Shown here one piece after another: positions 44,577-45,789 of a DNA stretch of 45,789 nt; position 1 is the first letter of the stretch; each line of letters starts with the position of its first letter. Made by a program: the position numbers and the translations under genes. Under the pieces are notes generated by a model. It worked only from the letters and a program-made list of their open reading frames with translations. It did not search any database and was not told the origin of the DNA. This DNA is from Candidatus Fibrimonadaceae bacterium (lineage in GTDB: Bacteria; Fibrobacterota; Fibrobacteria; Fibrobacterales; Fibrobacteraceae): assembly GCA_031281275.1 (NCBI GenBank), contig JAITFP010000053.1:1-45789 (forward strand), read 5' to 3'.

Positions 44577-45251
44577 ATGGTGAAGCTAGAACCCTCATGG
44601 CTAAACCTGCTAGCAGACCTTTTTGAAACTCCTTGGTTTGCAGAAATAAAAAATAAAATTGTAAAAGAGAGAAGTCAATATACTGTTTATCCGCCTGCGA
44701 ATTTATTTTTCAATGCAATGGATTTATGTCCAGTGCCAAATACAAAGGTTGTTATTCTGGGGCAAGACCCTTATCACGGAACAGGGCAAGCACACGGACT
44801 TTCTTTTTCTGTTCCTCGCGGAGTAGGCATTCCTCCAAGTTTGCAAAATATTTACAAAGAGTTGGAAATGGATTTGGGAATTAAACCTGCAACTCACGGC
44901 AACTTGGAGAGCTGGACAAAGCAAGGAGTTCTGTTGCTCAATGCTTCTCTTTCTGTTAGAGCAAATCAAGCTGCATCGCATTTTTACATCGGTTGGGAAC
45001 AATTCACAGATTCAATAATTCAAAGACTTTCGGAGAACAAAGAAAATTTGGTATTCATGCTTTGGGGAAGCTTTGCACGCAAGAAAAAATTTTTAATTGC
45101 TCAAAATAAAAACCACCTTGTACTAGAAGCTCCTCATCCCTCGCCGCTCTCGGCATATCAAGGCTTTATAGGCTGCAAGCATTTCTCTAAAGCGAATCAG
45201 TTTTTGCAAGAGAATGAACTCGAACCTGTTTGCTGGCAGCTACCTGCTTAG
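44577..45251 (+). CDS. ung: Uracil-DNA glycosylase (family 1)
   Basis: 224 residues: water-activating GQDPYHGTGQAHGLSFSV (D about 63), the region VLLLNASLSVRANQAASH and the minor-groove loop HPSPLS (about 185). It removes uracil from DNA. The last 65 nt overlap the convergent HU gene. Third-party regulation not visible; second gene after the Trm112-like gene. Confidence 0.96.
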   Translation: MVKLEPSWLNLLADLFETPWFAEIKNKIVKERSQYTVYPPANLFFNAMDLCPVPNTKVVILGQDPYHGTGQAHGLSFSVPRGVGIPPSLQNIYKELEMDLGIKPATHGNLESWTKQGVLLLNASLSVRANQAASHFYIGWEQFTDSIIQRLSENKENLVFMLWGSFARKKKFLIAQNKNHLVLEAPHPSPLSAYQGFIGCKHFSKANQFLQENELEPVCWQLPA

Positions 45252-45537
45252 GCACAGAGCTTGTTATCTTAGCTTTAAGTTCAGAAGAGAATTTAAAATT
45301 CATGCTTTTACCAGTAGCTAGAGGTATAAGCTCTCCAGTTTGCAAATTGCGACCTACCCTCGGGTTGCAGGTCTTTGGAGAAAATGTACCAAAACCTCTT
45401 ATCTCTAAAGAATTACCGTTTTTTATGGAATCTTTTACAGCATTAAAGAATTGCTCTATGGCAATTCTGACATTATCTCTTGTTATTCCGCATAATATAG
45501 CAGTTTCATTAATCAAATCGTTTTTTGTTATTGGCAT
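45187..45537 (-). CDS. HU/IHF-family DNA-binding protein
   Basis: 116 residues: KNDLINETAILCGITRDNV, GNSLEIRGFGTFSPK (beta-arm entry) and RVGRNLQTGELIPL ... FKFSSELK, all HU/IHF features. A C-terminal extension of about 25 residues (VPKQVAASKQVRVHSL) is longer than in E. coli HU. Bends and compacts DNA. Leaderless-type promoter 6 nt upstream. Its 3' end overlaps ung by 65 nt. Confidence 0.93.
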   Translation of the reverse strand: MPITKNDLINETAILCGITRDNVRIAIEQFFNAVKDSIKNGNSLEIRGFGTFSPKTCNPRVGRNLQTGELIPLATGKSMNFKFSSELKAKITSSVPKQVAASKQVRVHSLAKTDSL

Positions 45538-45543
45538 GGAGGA

Positions 45544-45549
45544 AATATA
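45544..45549 (-). promoter_or_regulatory. -10-like TTAC-TATATT, 6 nt before the HU gene
   Basis: Leaderless type. Confidence 0.65.
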
Positions 45550-45625
45550 GTAAAAAATTGCTGATAAATTTACCAGACCTAGACCCCTAAGCCTTAGGGA
45601 TCTCCTAAAAAAAATTTGATTTTTC

Positions 45626-45631
45626 TATATT
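45626..45631 (+). promoter_or_regulatory. -10-like TTTTC-TATATT before the terminal partial frame
   Basis: 12 nt upstream of the ATG at 45644; supports a real gene start just before the contig end. Confidence 0.5.
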
Positions 45632-45643
45632 TTTTCTGTATAT

Positions 45644-45717
45644 ATGGCAAATTTAATTACTTACCTAGGCAAAATGCAAAAACCTGCCAAAGCAGGCTTG
45701 GGTTATTTTGTCAATTT
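45644..45717 (+). CDS. 5' end of an unidentified gene, cut by a corrupted contig end
   Basis: ATG followed by 25 plausible codons (start MANLITYLGKMQKPAKAG, then LGYFVNL), after which the sequence changes abruptly into a G-run and GC-rich tail. The N-terminus faintly recalls MlaE-type permeases, but this is too little to name it. Confidence 0.4.
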
Positions 45718-45789
45718 GGGGGGGGGGGGGCCGGGCGGGGGCCCGCCCCGGGGCGGCCAGACCGCAGCCCCCAGACAAGGCCGCGCATT
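45718..45789. other. Poly-G/GC-rich terminal tail, probable artefact
   Basis: Thirteen G in a row, then about 60 bases of almost pure G and C, in a genome that is otherwise around 40% GC. The change is instantaneous and at the contig end; likely a sequencing, amplification or assembly artefact rather than genome. Confidence 0.75.

Noticed and set aside
1-45789. CRISPR array, prophage or integron
   Set aside because: No regularly spaced repeats, no integrase, phage structural or attC-like elements were found on reading through both strands.
45644-45789. Continuous coding sequence to the right edge
   Set aside because: From 45718 the frame translates to Gly/Pro/Arg-rich sequence from a probable artefact; only the first 25 codons are credible.

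Overview
The window is a 45.8-kb piece of a low-GC Fibrobacterota genome (Fibrobacter/Fibromonas-like), very probably an anaerobic, fibre-degrading gut bacterium. The evidence is five proteins with the FISUMP domain (Fibrobacter succinogenes major paralogous domain: WMAENL ... GWHLP ... LPGG ... YWW ... SVRC), poly-serine linkers behind lipoprotein signals, a GH45 cellulase lipoprotein, rubrerythrin, and futalosine-route menaquinone synthesis (MqnA). This is inferred from protein content; no 16S rRNA gene is present.

Layout. 1-5.3 kb: 5' part of an ABC exporter ATPase, a truncated Cys-repeat lipoprotein, a LytM/M23 lipoprotein with an SH3-like partner, an M50-like membrane protease, and a RelB/PIN toxin-antitoxin pair. 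5.3-10.8 kb: FISUMP and CAP-domain surface proteins around mqnA. 10.8-12.8 kb: NadM-Nudix and DedA. 12.8-18.2 kb: a tandemly duplicated two-gene surface cassette (Cys-repeat/FISUMP lipoprotein plus barrel-like lipoprotein) and a two-repeat barrel-like protein. 18.2-21.3 kb: coaD, ispG and a lone fliF. 21.3-27.2 kb: a DUF3791-type gene pair, a TolB/CsgG-like-PEGA-FISUMP protein, an Rpn-type nuclease between 78-bp direct repeats, a large secreted protein and tRNA-Leu(CAA). 27.2-34.5 kb: nth, rnpB, macA-like, two CDF metal exporters, Skp/OmpH, rsmD and tRNA-Ser(UGA). 34.5-41.9 kb: a DNA methyltransferase-HNH fusion, folD, rpsB-tsf, a primary-type sigma factor and phosphofructokinase. 41.9-45.8 kb: GH45 cellulase with a secreted companion, rubrerythrin, Trm112-like-ung, HU, and a contig end that decays into a G-run. 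No gene-free stretch exceeds about 280 bases.

Two patterns go beyond ordinary annotation. (1) Most transcription units begin with the -10-like motif TTTTC-TATATT (or TACATT, TATCTT, TAAATT). At fifteen starts the hexamer ends exactly 6 nt before the start codon, with no Shine-Dalgarno sequence, which predicts leaderless mRNAs as a major class. The same motif sits 5' of rnpB, whose RNA end is known from its structure, and at rpsB and rpoD it is paired with TTGACA at 17-nt spacing. (2) Two host genes (M50 and M23) have a small cargo gene or toxin-antitoxin pair abutting their 3' end, followed by a second, in-frame copy of the host gene's 3' end. A third cargo, the Rpn gene, has a duplicated 5' leader instead. 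This looks like Campbell-type insertion of very small cassettes into gene ends without any visible transposase or integrase.
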